A stretch of 64,000 nucleotides of DNA, taken from NCBI RefSeq assembly GCF_023913515.1, contig NZ_CP099392.1:62001-126000 (forward strand), in the 5' to 3' direction. The position numbers and the translations under genes are program-made. The notes under the pieces are model-generated. The model worked only from the letters and a program-made list of their open reading frames with translations, had not been told where the DNA came from and did not search any database. Source of the DNA: Natronococcus sp. CG52. GTDB lineage: Archaea > Halobacteriota > Halobacteria > Halobacteriales > Natrialbaceae. The first letter of the stretch is position 1; the number at the start of each line of letters is the position of its first letter. Shown here piece after piece: positions 9,901 through 17,714 of this stretch.

Positions 9901-10701
9901 GAGTTCGACGAAGTGGCGCTGGCCGACGGTCATCCACCCGCCCGCGGCGGCAACCCCGAATCGCTCCGATACGCGCTGATCCGCCGCAGCGGCTCCGACC
10001 TCGAGAGCACGTTCGTCTCGACGATCGAGCACTACGACGGCGACCGCGTCGTCGACTCGATCGAGGAGGTCGACGTGACCGGCGGCGATGGTCGCGCCGT
10101 CAAGGTCGAACTCGCCGGCGGCCGAACCGACTACGTCGTCTGCGCGTTCGACGAGCGAGGGACGGTCACCGTCGACGAGACGTTCGAGTTCCGGGGCTTC
10201 TTCGGCTGCTACTCGCTCGAGGACGGCGACCCCGAGTACGCGTACGTCCAGGACGGCACGCTGCTCGAGCCCGTCGACGGGCGACCGCTGATTCAGGAAT
10301 CGCAGGGGTTCGTCCGCGGGTTCGTCGAGGACTTCACGCGGGAGATGAGCCTCGAGAACGAACTCGAGCTCCGGATTCCGGACGATCAGCGGACGCTCGA
10401 GGAACGCATCTCGGATTTCGTCTACGTCGACAACGACGCGTCCGATAGCTGGCGGGGCAACCGCTACGAGGAGCACCAGCCGGTCGAGAAGCGAGGTCAG
10501 CGGGGGCAGGGCAACGGTGCGTACCCCGTCGAGGGCGTGACCGTCGGCAGCGGAAACGAAGTGACCGTCGACGTCGGCGAACGGACGTTCATCCAGCAGT
10601 TCGCCGATCCCGACCGGCTCGAGGACGGCGGCTACGAGTACATCGTCGGCGTCGGCGACGACGTCAGAATCCCGCTGACTGCGACCTGGACACGGGCGTA
10701 G
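6994..10701 (+). CDS. Tat-exported heparinase II/III-like polysaccharide lyase (copy 1)
   Basis: A 1,235 aa secreted enzyme. A Tat signal (SRRSVLATTGAGILGSLVTG, RR at about 32-33) leads to an alpha/alpha-toroid region (about 60-600) with lyase-like motifs such as YNHWHVWRPGGILR and NNHGGRQTGRVIGGGWEPN. A beta-sandwich, carbohydrate-binding-like insertion lies at about 615-720 (SGEYDLEIEALFVSTYGIYDL). The heparinase II/III C-terminal beta domain follows, with AHSHGDTLNLGVAADG and HNTVTVDG. Family members cleave uronate-containing polysaccharides by beta-elimination; the exact substrate cannot be read. I chose the ATG at 6994 from the promoter spacing; an ATG at 6982 is in frame. A close paralogue follows immediately. 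Confidence 0.88.
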   Translation: MTGDKRGTTSGSWYDGTLCSVAGRVVDGDVSRRSVLATTGAGILGSLVTGSATAEDDSDVVNAKMRPTIWTEEMRENARRNVERYDWAAAERDAAVASADEYLAEYTLDDLWRTVTSQKIPRGGGVASFREDTMGGYHDPGTDRPWKMRTNTFEEYVVPTNDFAAYRESGLDDRGMFDPNLADDDLLVNEEHPEMGEDWGVDDGTGWIDENGDVGSPGERMNFVAFYNHWHVWRPGGILRIVRALTDAYLLTGDRTYSRAGTVLLDRIADVYPGMDASAYMQPDYWNNHGGRQTGRVIGGGWEPNLVRDLLRAYDAFFPGMDGDGELVAFLDAKTEEFPGLEAKDSVGKIRENIEDNFVREMLPAAKSSDLVPGRGQLSAVAISARVLDEPDGYTEEAIEFVFQPGGERFVGDVWNREPENWITTGGDLLVPIVDVWDRDGYSNQSAPLYNRIEMSSIRQVAEALKGYDAFDGADLYQHPKFRHALRQNSHLLLIDRHTPEIGDTHPNRDGNYLSQSAIEDGYEVTGDEIFAQLWHFANGYSTAGIDGDVFDADPGGISDEIEAIVDAEGPLDLPSQNLAGYGFAALRDGENYLNESFGITSDFSNLFAAASTEVDDSFDEAIQLNADNPGERWEFEFDVDASGEYDLEIEALFVSTYGIYDLYVDDEKIDTVDFYSSSFDRETITYRVELTEGTTTIRFENVGKNEESGGYRMAVYYLEVFDETDRERRARAVEFGNAKRAFWLYYGRNSINGGGSAHSHGDTLNLGVAADGLQLSPDLGYPEETGDWPKRRHWTANTISHNTVTVDGQRQDPQWVADPRHFEGSDDRVNLIDVDARHAYEQCDEYRRTTAMIAVDEEHSYAVDFFRVAGGDDHHFSFHGAKGEASAEGVDLVAQDGGTYAGVDVPKPDYGEDTEYNRAVGSGFNYLDDVERDADPGRKVAVDWDVEDHWNNRDDGADGVHLRLTAFGEFDEVALADGHPPARGGNPESLRYALIRRSGSDLESTFVSTIEHYDGDRVVDSIEEVDVTGGDGRAVKVELAGGRTDYVVCAFDERGTVTVDETFEFRGFFGCYSLEDGDPEYAYVQDGTLLEPVDGRPLIQESQGFVRGFVEDFTREMSLENELELRIPDDQRTLEERISDFVYVDNDASDSWRGNRYEEHQPVEKRGQRGQGNGAYPVEGVTVGSGNEVTVDVGERTFIQQFADPDRLEDGGYEYIVGVGDDVRIPLTATWTRA

Positions 10702-10879
10702 GGGCGAGGTTCACACTCGTCGAACCGGTCGCAGCGTATCCAGTTCGGCGCACGCTCCGCCCGGATCGGCCAGCCGAGGAGGAAACGGTCGCGGACTCCG
10801 CGCATCTTCTTTCGCAGCGGTAGCAAAAACATCATATCGTCTACATAGTTTTCTGAAATAATGAACACAGGGAAAAGTT

Positions 10880-10886
10880 CTATTAT
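10880..10886 (+). promoter_or_regulatory. TATA-like box of the second heparinase gene
   Basis: CTATTAT lies 27-30 nt before the ATG at 10910, giving the second lyase its own promoter despite the short gap after copy 1. Confidence 0.4.
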
Positions 10887-10909
10887 CGGTGAATCTCATG
10901 TGTGTGGTG

Positions 10910-13900
10910 ATGTCTCGCAATGAACGGAGCGGGAAGCGCAGTGACTGGGACGACGAGCGTCGTGCGGTAACCGACCGAACGACCGGTTTCGAGGTCTCGA
11001 GACGATCCCTGCTGGCGACGACCGGTGGCGGGATTCTCGCGGGGCTCACCGCCGGAACGGGAGCAGTGTCCGCCGATTCGGACGCGGTCAACGCGAAGAC
11101 GCGAACGACGCTCTGGACCGAGGAGATGCGCGAGAACGCCCGCAACAACATCGAGCGCTACGACTGGGCAGCGACCGAGCGGGATAGCGCGGTCGAAAGC
11201 GCCGACGAGTACCTCGCGGAGTACACGCTGGACGATCTCTGGCACATGGTCACCTCTCAGGAGATTCCGCGCGGCGGCGGAACGACGCACGTCCGTGAAC
11301 TGATGGGGTGGAGCTGGACCGGCGTCGGGATCGACCGCGGTCTCGACCGGCCGTGGAAGATGACGACGGCGACGGGGGAGTACGTCGTCCCGACGAACGA
11401 CTTCGCCGCCTACCGCGAGAGCGGGCTCGACGACCGCGGGATGTTCGATCCGGATCTCGCGGACGACCAGTACCTCGTCAACGAGGAACACCCCGAGATG
11501 GGCGAGGACTGGGGCGTCGACGACGGCACGGGGTGGATCGACGAGGACGGCGACATCGGCGACGAAGGGCAGCGGCTGAACTTCGCCGCGTACTACAACC
11601 ACTGGTACGTGTGGCGGCCCGGCGGAATCCTCCGGATCGTCGAAGCGCTCGCCGACGCCTACCTGCTCACCGGCGATCGGAAGTACTCCCGGGCGGGAAC
11701 GGTACTCCTCGATCGGATCGCCGACGTCTACCCGGAGATGACCATCTACGACTATCCGTTCACGGAGTACTGGAACAGCACCGGCGGACGCGGAACTGGC
11801 AAGGTGATCGGCGCGACGTGGGAGTCGAACCTGATGCGTCCGATCATCCAGGCCTACGACGCGTTCTTCCCCGGGATGGAGGGCGACGACGAACTCGTCG
11901 CGTTCCTCGACGCGAAGACCGACGAGTATCCCGGTCTCGAGGCGAAGGATTCCCTCGAGAAGATCCGCAAGAACATCGAGGACGGGATCCACCGAGAGAT
12001 ACTCCCGGCGGCGGAAAACTCGGATATCGTCCTCGAGAGCGGCGGGTACAGTGCGCTCGCACAGTCCGCGCGCGTGCTGGACGAACCCGACGGCTACACG
12101 GCGGAGGCGATCGAGTGGATCTTCCAGCCCGGCGAGGAGCAGTTCGTCGGAGACGCGTGGGACGAAGAGCCCGAGAACTGGATCACCACCGGCGGAAACA
12201 TCCTCGCGCCGCTGGTCGACGTCGTCGATCGGGACGGCTACAACAACAGGGGCTCCCCGATGTACAACCAGATCCGGCAGACCTCGTTCCGAGAGGCCGC
12301 GGATCATCTCCAGGGGTACGACGGATTCGACGGTGCCGACCTCTATCAGCATCCGAAGTTTCGGCAAACGCTTCGACAGAACACGCACCTGCTGCTTCTC
12401 GACCAGTATCTCCCCGAGATCGGCAACGCCCATCCGAACCGGAACACGGACTACCTCTCCACGAACTCGATCGAATCGGGGTACCGGGCGACCGAGCGGG
12501 ACGTCTTCGCCCAGCTGTGGCACTTCGTAAACGGCTACACGACGACGGGTATCCGCGGTTCGATCTTCGACGCCGACCCCGAGGGAGTAGCCGACGATAT
12601 CCAGGCGGTGATCGACGCCGAGGGACCGCTCGACCTGTCGAGTCGAAACCTCGCCGGGTACGGGTTCGCGGCGCTTCGTGACGGCGAGAACTATCTCAAC
12701 GAGTCGTTCGGGACCACCTACGACACCTCCGAACTGTTCGCCGAGGCGTCCACCGACGTCAACGACAGCTTCGACGAGGCCATCCAGCTACAGGCCTACG
12801 AGGAGGGCGAGTGGTGGGAGTTCGAGTTCGAGGCCGACGAGGAAGGCGAGTACGACCTCGAGATCGAGGCGCTGTTCGTTTCGACGTACGGGATCTACGA
12901 CCTGTACGTCGACGACGAGAAGATCGACACCGTCGACTTCTACAGTCCGTCGTTCGATCGGAAGACGATCACGTACACCGTCGAACTGACCGACGGGACC
13001 ACCACGATGCGCTTCGAAAACGTCGGGAAGAACGAGGAGTCGGACAACCACCTGATGGCGCTGTACTACCTCACGCTGATCGACGAGAGCGAGCGTGAGA
13101 ACAGGGACGCCGCGTCCGAACTCGGCAACGCGAAGCGAGCCTTCTGGCTCTACTACGGCCGCAACGACATCGCGTATCACAACCACAGCGATACGTTGAA
13201 CGTCGGCGTCGCCGCCCACGAACTCGAGCTCTCGCCCGATCTGGGATACGTCGAGGCCACCAGCGACTGGCCGAAGGGGCACAACTGGACGATGAACACG
13301 GTGAGCCACAATACCGTCGTCGTCGACGAAGCGGAACAGGGCACTCAGTGGGTGGCACGCCCCCGTCACTTCGACGGCGATGACGATCGGGTCAACCTCG
13401 TCGACGTCGAAGCGCCGCACGTCTATCCGCAGACCGACGACTACCGACGGACGCTCGCGATGGTCGCTGTCGACGAGGAACACTCCTACGCAGTGGACTT
13501 CTTCCGCGTCGCCGGCGGCGACGATCACCACTTCAGCTTCCACGGCGCGAAGGGCGAGGCGAGCGCCGAGGGCGTCGACCTCGTGGCCCAGGACGGCGGC
13601 ACCTACGCCGGAACGGACGTGCCGAAGCCCGACTACGGCGAGGACACCGAGTACAACCGGGCGATCGGTAACGGGTTCAACTACCTCGACGACGTCGAGC
13701 GCGACGACGACCCCGACCGAAAGGTCGTCGTCGACTGGGACGTCGAGGATCACTGGGGCCACCGCGACGACGACGCGGACGGGGTCCACATGCGACTGAC
13801 CACGTTCGGCGAGTTCGACGAGGTCGCCCTCGCGGACGGACACCCGCCACAGCACAGCGGCAACCCGGAAACGTTGCGGTACGCGCTGGCCCACCGCAGC

Positions 13901-14602
13901 GGCTCCGACCTCGAGAGCACGTTCGTCTCGACGATCGAGCACTACGACGGCGACCGCGTCGTCGACTCGATCGAGGAGGTCGACGTGACCGGCGGCGACG
14001 GTCGCGCCGTCAAGATCGAACTCGCCTCCGGGCGGACCGACTACGCCGTCTGCACCTTCGGGGAGGTGAGTACGGTGACCGTCGACGAGACGTTCGTGTT
14101 CCGGGGCTTCTTCGGCTACTACTCGCTCGAGGACGGCGACCCCGAGTACGCGTACGTCCACGACGGAACGCTTCTCAGCCCCGTCGACGGCGAGCCGCTC
14201 GTCCGGGAATCGTCCGGTTACGTCCGGGGATTCGTCGAGGACTTCACGCGGGAGATGAGCCTCGAGAACGAACTCGAACTCCGAATTCCGGACGATTCAC
14301 GCCAGATCGACCGCAACACGGGGTTCGTCTACGTCGACAACGACGATACCAACCCCTGGCGCGGACGGCCCGAGCCCCAGATCCCGGCCATCTCGGGGCC
14401 CCGGGGTCGCGGTAACGGCGCGTACCCGATCGAGGACCTCGAGGTCGGCCGCGGGAATACGGTCACCGTCGACGTCGGCGAACGGACGTTCATCCGGGAG
14501 TTCAGCGACCCCGATCAGCTCGAAGACGGCGGCTACGAGTACATCGTCGGCGTCGGCGACGACGTCAGAATCCCGCTGACCGCGACCTGGTCGCGGGAGT
14601 AG
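10910..14602 (+). CDS. Tat-exported heparinase II/III-like polysaccharide lyase (copy 2)
   Basis: A 1,230 aa paralogue of the preceding gene, collinear along its whole length: Tat signal SRRSLLATTGGGILAGLTAG (RR at 31-32), alpha/alpha toroid, inserted beta-sandwich (EGEYDLEIEALFVSTYGIYDL) and heparinase II/III beta domain (YHNHSDTLNVGVAAHELELSP, HNTVVVDE). Differences cluster in the toroid (for example GWSWTGVGIDRG near residue 130) and in the catalytic neighbourhood (HNHSDT against HSHGDT), so the copies may differ in specificity. Longer in-frame readings from 10889 (GTG) or 10898 (ATG) exist; 10910 fits the TATA spacing. Confidence 0.87.
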   Translation: MSRNERSGKRSDWDDERRAVTDRTTGFEVSRRSLLATTGGGILAGLTAGTGAVSADSDAVNAKTRTTLWTEEMRENARNNIERYDWAATERDSAVESADEYLAEYTLDDLWHMVTSQEIPRGGGTTHVRELMGWSWTGVGIDRGLDRPWKMTTATGEYVVPTNDFAAYRESGLDDRGMFDPDLADDQYLVNEEHPEMGEDWGVDDGTGWIDEDGDIGDEGQRLNFAAYYNHWYVWRPGGILRIVEALADAYLLTGDRKYSRAGTVLLDRIADVYPEMTIYDYPFTEYWNSTGGRGTGKVIGATWESNLMRPIIQAYDAFFPGMEGDDELVAFLDAKTDEYPGLEAKDSLEKIRKNIEDGIHREILPAAENSDIVLESGGYSALAQSARVLDEPDGYTAEAIEWIFQPGEEQFVGDAWDEEPENWITTGGNILAPLVDVVDRDGYNNRGSPMYNQIRQTSFREAADHLQGYDGFDGADLYQHPKFRQTLRQNTHLLLLDQYLPEIGNAHPNRNTDYLSTNSIESGYRATERDVFAQLWHFVNGYTTTGIRGSIFDADPEGVADDIQAVIDAEGPLDLSSRNLAGYGFAALRDGENYLNESFGTTYDTSELFAEASTDVNDSFDEAIQLQAYEEGEWWEFEFEADEEGEYDLEIEALFVSTYGIYDLYVDDEKIDTVDFYSPSFDRKTITYTVELTDGTTTMRFENVGKNEESDNHLMALYYLTLIDESERENRDAASELGNAKRAFWLYYGRNDIAYHNHSDTLNVGVAAHELELSPDLGYVEATSDWPKGHNWTMNTVSHNTVVVDEAEQGTQWVARPRHFDGDDDRVNLVDVEAPHVYPQTDDYRRTLAMVAVDEEHSYAVDFFRVAGGDDHHFSFHGAKGEASAEGVDLVAQDGGTYAGTDVPKPDYGEDTEYNRAIGNGFNYLDDVERDDDPDRKVVVDWDVEDHWGHRDDDADGVHMRLTTFGEFDEVALADGHPPQHSGNPETLRYALAHRSGSDLESTFVSTIEHYDGDRVVDSIEEVDVTGGDGRAVKIELASGRTDYAVCTFGEVSTVTVDETFVFRGFFGYYSLEDGDPEYAYVHDGTLLSPVDGEPLVRESSGYVRGFVEDFTREMSLENELELRIPDDSRQIDRNTGFVYVDNDDTNPWRGRPEPQIPAISGPRGRGNGAYPIEDLEVGRGNTVTVDVGERTFIREFSDPDQLEDGGYEYIVGVGDDVRIPLTATWSRE

Positions 14603-14824
14603 CCGCGATCCGCGAGGAACTCGAGACGCGGTACGCTTTTCTGACACCGCGGCGAGCGGCGTCGCGTCCGATTCTCGAGCGTGACTCGCGACTATCGGTA
14701 GCCGAACGAAGTCGATTCGACCTCTACCGGTGGAGCCGGTCGAGCACCGTTATCCGTCGTTCGACCGCCGAGCCGCGTCGAGACGGCCGGTGTGCGGACT
14801 GTTTCGGAAGAACGAACGGCTCCA

Positions 14825-15589
14825 CTACGACGATGCTCGTCGGAGATACTCGAGATCCCCCTCGATCGCCGTCCGGTACGGACGGTCGTCGTCGACGAAC
14901 TCGACGTTCACGGAGCCGGAAAAGCCGACGTTCTCGAAGGTTTCGAGCAGTCGATCGATATCGAAGAACGCCTCCTCGAGCGGACAGCGGTCGCGGGAGC
15001 CGCGTTCCGGAACCGCCTGCACGTGGATATTGTTCGAGATCGGCGCGAGATCTCTCGCCTCCTCGACCAGCGCGTCCGGTGCCATCGAGAACGCGGGCTG
15101 CCAGTTGAGCTGACAGTTCTCCCGGTCGACCGACTCGACGAGCCGTCTCGCTCCTTCGCCGTCGTTCGTGAGCGTGTTCGCGTGCCTCTCGACGGTGACG
15201 CCGAGTCCTCGATCGGCCGCCAGCCGACTCGCCCTCGAGAGATCCTCGACCGCCTGTTCCCAGTGGCCCTCGTCGTGATCGCCGTACTCCTGGCTGCCGG
15301 CCCAGACGCGGATCAGGTCCGCCTCCAGCCGGCGGGCGATCTCGAGTTCGCGCTCGACGATCTCGTCGAACTCGGGCGCGCCGACGCGCAGGTACGAGCC
15401 GTAGACGGGGATCTCGACCGACGCCGCTCGAGCGGCGTCCCGGATCGACCGACACGTCTCCGGATCGCCGTCTCCGACGTGATCTTGCCCCCATACTTCG
15501 ACGCCGTCGTAGCCGGCGTCGCCGGCGTCGCGAATGACGGAGTCGACGCTCGCTGCCTGGTTCGAAATCGTACACAGTCCGATCTGCAT
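14825..15589 (-). CDS. Sugar phosphate isomerase/epimerase family TIM barrel (1)
   Basis: A 254 aa protein of the xylose isomerase-like (AP endonuclease 2) TIM-barrel family. It begins MQIGLCTISNQAASVDSVIRDAGDAGYDGVEVWG and shows the usual metal-ligand strands: DLIRVWAG, VTVERHAN (Glu near 158), NCQLNWQP, NIHVQAV and NVEFVDDD. Family members isomerise or epimerise sugars and some act on 3-keto sugars or glycosides. It is the last gene of a minus-strand run that starts at 22574, 54 nt after the esterase-like gene. Confidence 0.82.
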   Translation of the reverse strand: MQIGLCTISNQAASVDSVIRDAGDAGYDGVEVWGQDHVGDGDPETCRSIRDAARAASVEIPVYGSYLRVGAPEFDEIVERELEIARRLEADLIRVWAGSQEYGDHDEGHWEQAVEDLSRASRLAADRGLGVTVERHANTLTNDGEGARRLVESVDRENCQLNWQPAFSMAPDALVEEARDLAPISNNIHVQAVPERGSRDRCPLEEAFFDIDRLLETFENVGFSGSVNVEFVDDDRPYRTAIEGDLEYLRRASS

Positions 15590-15643
15590 GAACGAGGCGT
15601 GAGAGCGCGTCGGCTAAACTGTTTCGCCGTCCGAACGTACCGG

Positions 15644-17668
15644 TCACCGATACCGCGAGAGATCGGCGCCGTCCCAGTCGGTTTCCCGGTCGGCGAGCGC
15701 CGGCAGGAGCTGTGGAATATCGAACTCGCCGACGATCCCGTGGACGTTCAGCCGATGGTCGACCGGGATCTCCTCGGTCGTGGCCTGCTCGTAGAACGAC
15801 GGCAGCGGGTCGACGGCGGAGAGCGACCGAATCGACGGATCGACGACCGCAGCGAGTAGCGCGTGGATTCCCCAGAGTCCGTGACCTTCGACCGCGATCG
15901 TCGTCTCTCCGTCGAGTCGCGACTCGAGGTAGTCGGCCGCACGAAGAACGTCGAACGTCTGGAGCGCGAGCAGCGACGTGCCGAGCATCAGCGCGTCGGA
16001 CGCGAGCTTGTTGACCGTTCCGTGGTAGTCGTCGTACCCGCCGCCGTTTTGCTGTCGGGTATTCACGTTTCGGGAGCGAACCCCGCCGACCCCGCGGGGG
16101 TCGGCGACGACGACGGTCCCGTGGTCCCGCGCGAGCGATCCGATTTCGTCGCATCGCTCCTCGATCTCGTCGGTTCCCTCCTCGAGCAACAGGACGAGCG
16201 GCTCCTCGGACTTCGCCTCGTCCGCGGTCACGACGACGGCCGTGACGACGATATTGCGTTCGCTCAGGAAGAAGACCTTCTCCCAGGTCACGCCGTCGTC
16301 GGTCCCCGTCTCGATCGTTCGCGGGTGCAGTTCGGGCCGCTCGCGCTCGAGATCGAACCGATCGACGAGTCGCTCCCGGAGCTGACGGGCGTACGCTCCC
16401 TCGTCGTCGACGTTCGGAGCCGTCGCCGCCTCCGGCGCGGTCTCGCGGACGTACTCGCGGTTCAGGTCGACGACGGTTCTCCCGTCGGGGAAGGCGTCCC
16501 TGACCTCGCCGGCGGCGGTACACTCGAGCCGGTCCTGATCTTCGGTCGCTGGATCGCCCGTCTCGAACGTCGGCGGCTCGTCCGCCAGGTGGCGTCTGAA
16601 CCAGTTGACCGTCGCCTCGCGGAGCTCCGGGCCGAAGCCGTGAGTCGACTCGGCGACGGTCAACTCGAGCGCGTCGCCCTCGTCGTACAGGTCGTACACC
16701 CTCGAGGCGCGCTCGTACGACTGGTGCGTGCCCTCGATGCAGAGGAAGTCCGACTGCGCGGCCCCGATCAGCGCCGGTTTCGGCGCGAACGCCAGCAGGA
16801 AATCGTCGTACCGGGGGCCGCGGTCGATCGCGCGGTGGACGATCTGTTCTCCGTCCTGTCCCTGACCGGTCTTCATGTACGCCTCCTTCGACGTGATGAA
16901 ACAGCACGGGACGGCGGCGGCGATCCGGTCGTCGGCCAGCATGAGGTAGCTGGTCTGCATCCCGCCGCCGGAGTTGCCGGTGACGCCGAGGCGATCGGGG
17001 TCGACCTCCGGCCGCGACTCGAGGTAATCGAGCGCGCGGATCCCGTCCCAGACGAAGTACCGCGCGACGTTCGCCCCGGCGAACGTGCACTGGCGGGCGA
17101 GGTAGGTGTGCTCGAGCGTGTTCGTCCGCGGGTAGTCACGAGAATCGTCGGAGACGGGGATCGATCCCGTCTCGGGATCGTAAAACTGGTGGCGTTCGCC
17201 CTGGCCGATCGGATCCATCGCGAGGACGACGAAGCCGTTGCGAACGAGGTCGATACAGCCCTGCTGGTAGCCCTCGGCGGTCTTCGCGGTGGCGGCGTGA
17301 CCGCAGACGAACAGGACGGCGGGGCGCGGTTCGTCGGGCGATGCCCCGTCCGGGACGTAGACGTTCGTCGTCACGTGGAAGCCGGGCAGGCTCTCGAAAA
17401 TCACCTTTTCGACCGTGTAGCCGTCGTACTCGAGTCGCCCGGTGCACGTCGCGTTCAAGTCCGTTCGCTCCTCGGGCAGTCCGCCGATCGCCTCGAAGAA
17501 GTGCTCGCGAACGCGCTCGCGGTGCGCTTCGGCCGCCGATACCGAGTCGATCGCCGCTCGCCGTTCGTCCTCGCGTTCGAACTGCGGGTCGGCCAGCTCG
17601 CGGAGGTATCGCGGAAGCTGGTTCTCCACGTCGTAGTAGCCGTCGACGTTCTCGTTAAACTGGTGCAT
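15644..17668 (-). CDS. Double-domain alpha/beta hydrolase, acetyl-xylan-esterase/dienelactone-hydrolase-like
   Basis: A 674 aa protein with two alpha/beta-hydrolase-like halves. The first (about 70-370) has VLFVCGHAATAKTAEGYQQG, MDPIGQGER and the nucleophile elbow GVTGNSGGGMQTS (Ser near 228), resembling acetyl esterase/glucuronoyl esterase-type enzymes. The second half (about 430-674) keeps the fold (VVVADPRGVGG) but its elbow reads VEGHGLWGIHAL, with Gly where Ser is expected, so it is probably non-catalytic. No signal peptide is visible, so it acts inside the cell, most likely removing ester groups from imported oligosaccharides. Confidence 0.78.
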   Translation of the reverse strand: MHQFNENVDGYYDVENQLPRYLRELADPQFEREDERRAAIDSVSAAEAHRERVREHFFEAIGGLPEERTDLNATCTGRLEYDGYTVEKVIFESLPGFHVTTNVYVPDGASPDEPRPAVLFVCGHAATAKTAEGYQQGCIDLVRNGFVVLAMDPIGQGERHQFYDPETGSIPVSDDSRDYPRTNTLEHTYLARQCTFAGANVARYFVWDGIRALDYLESRPEVDPDRLGVTGNSGGGMQTSYLMLADDRIAAAVPCCFITSKEAYMKTGQGQDGEQIVHRAIDRGPRYDDFLLAFAPKPALIGAAQSDFLCIEGTHQSYERASRVYDLYDEGDALELTVAESTHGFGPELREATVNWFRRHLADEPPTFETGDPATEDQDRLECTAAGEVRDAFPDGRTVVDLNREYVRETAPEAATAPNVDDEGAYARQLRERLVDRFDLERERPELHPRTIETGTDDGVTWEKVFFLSERNIVVTAVVVTADEAKSEEPLVLLLEEGTDEIEERCDEIGSLARDHGTVVVADPRGVGGVRSRNVNTRQQNGGGYDDYHGTVNKLASDALMLGTSLLALQTFDVLRAADYLESRLDGETTIAVEGHGLWGIHALLAAVVDPSIRSLSAVDPLPSFYEQATTEEIPVDHRLNVHGIVGEFDIPQLLPALADRETDWDGADLSRYR

Positions 17669-17697
17669 CGAATAGTCCGATACTAGCAGTACGGCGG

Positions 17698-17705
17698 ATT
17701 ATAAG
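17698..17705 (-). promoter_or_regulatory. TATA-like box in front of the esterase-like gene
   Basis: On the minus strand CTTATAAT lies about 30-37 nt before the ATG at 17668, in the 46-nt gap behind the GH20 gene. An internal promoter for the last two genes of the run is possible. Confidence 0.4.
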
Positions 17706-17714
17706 TTCGGGTCC

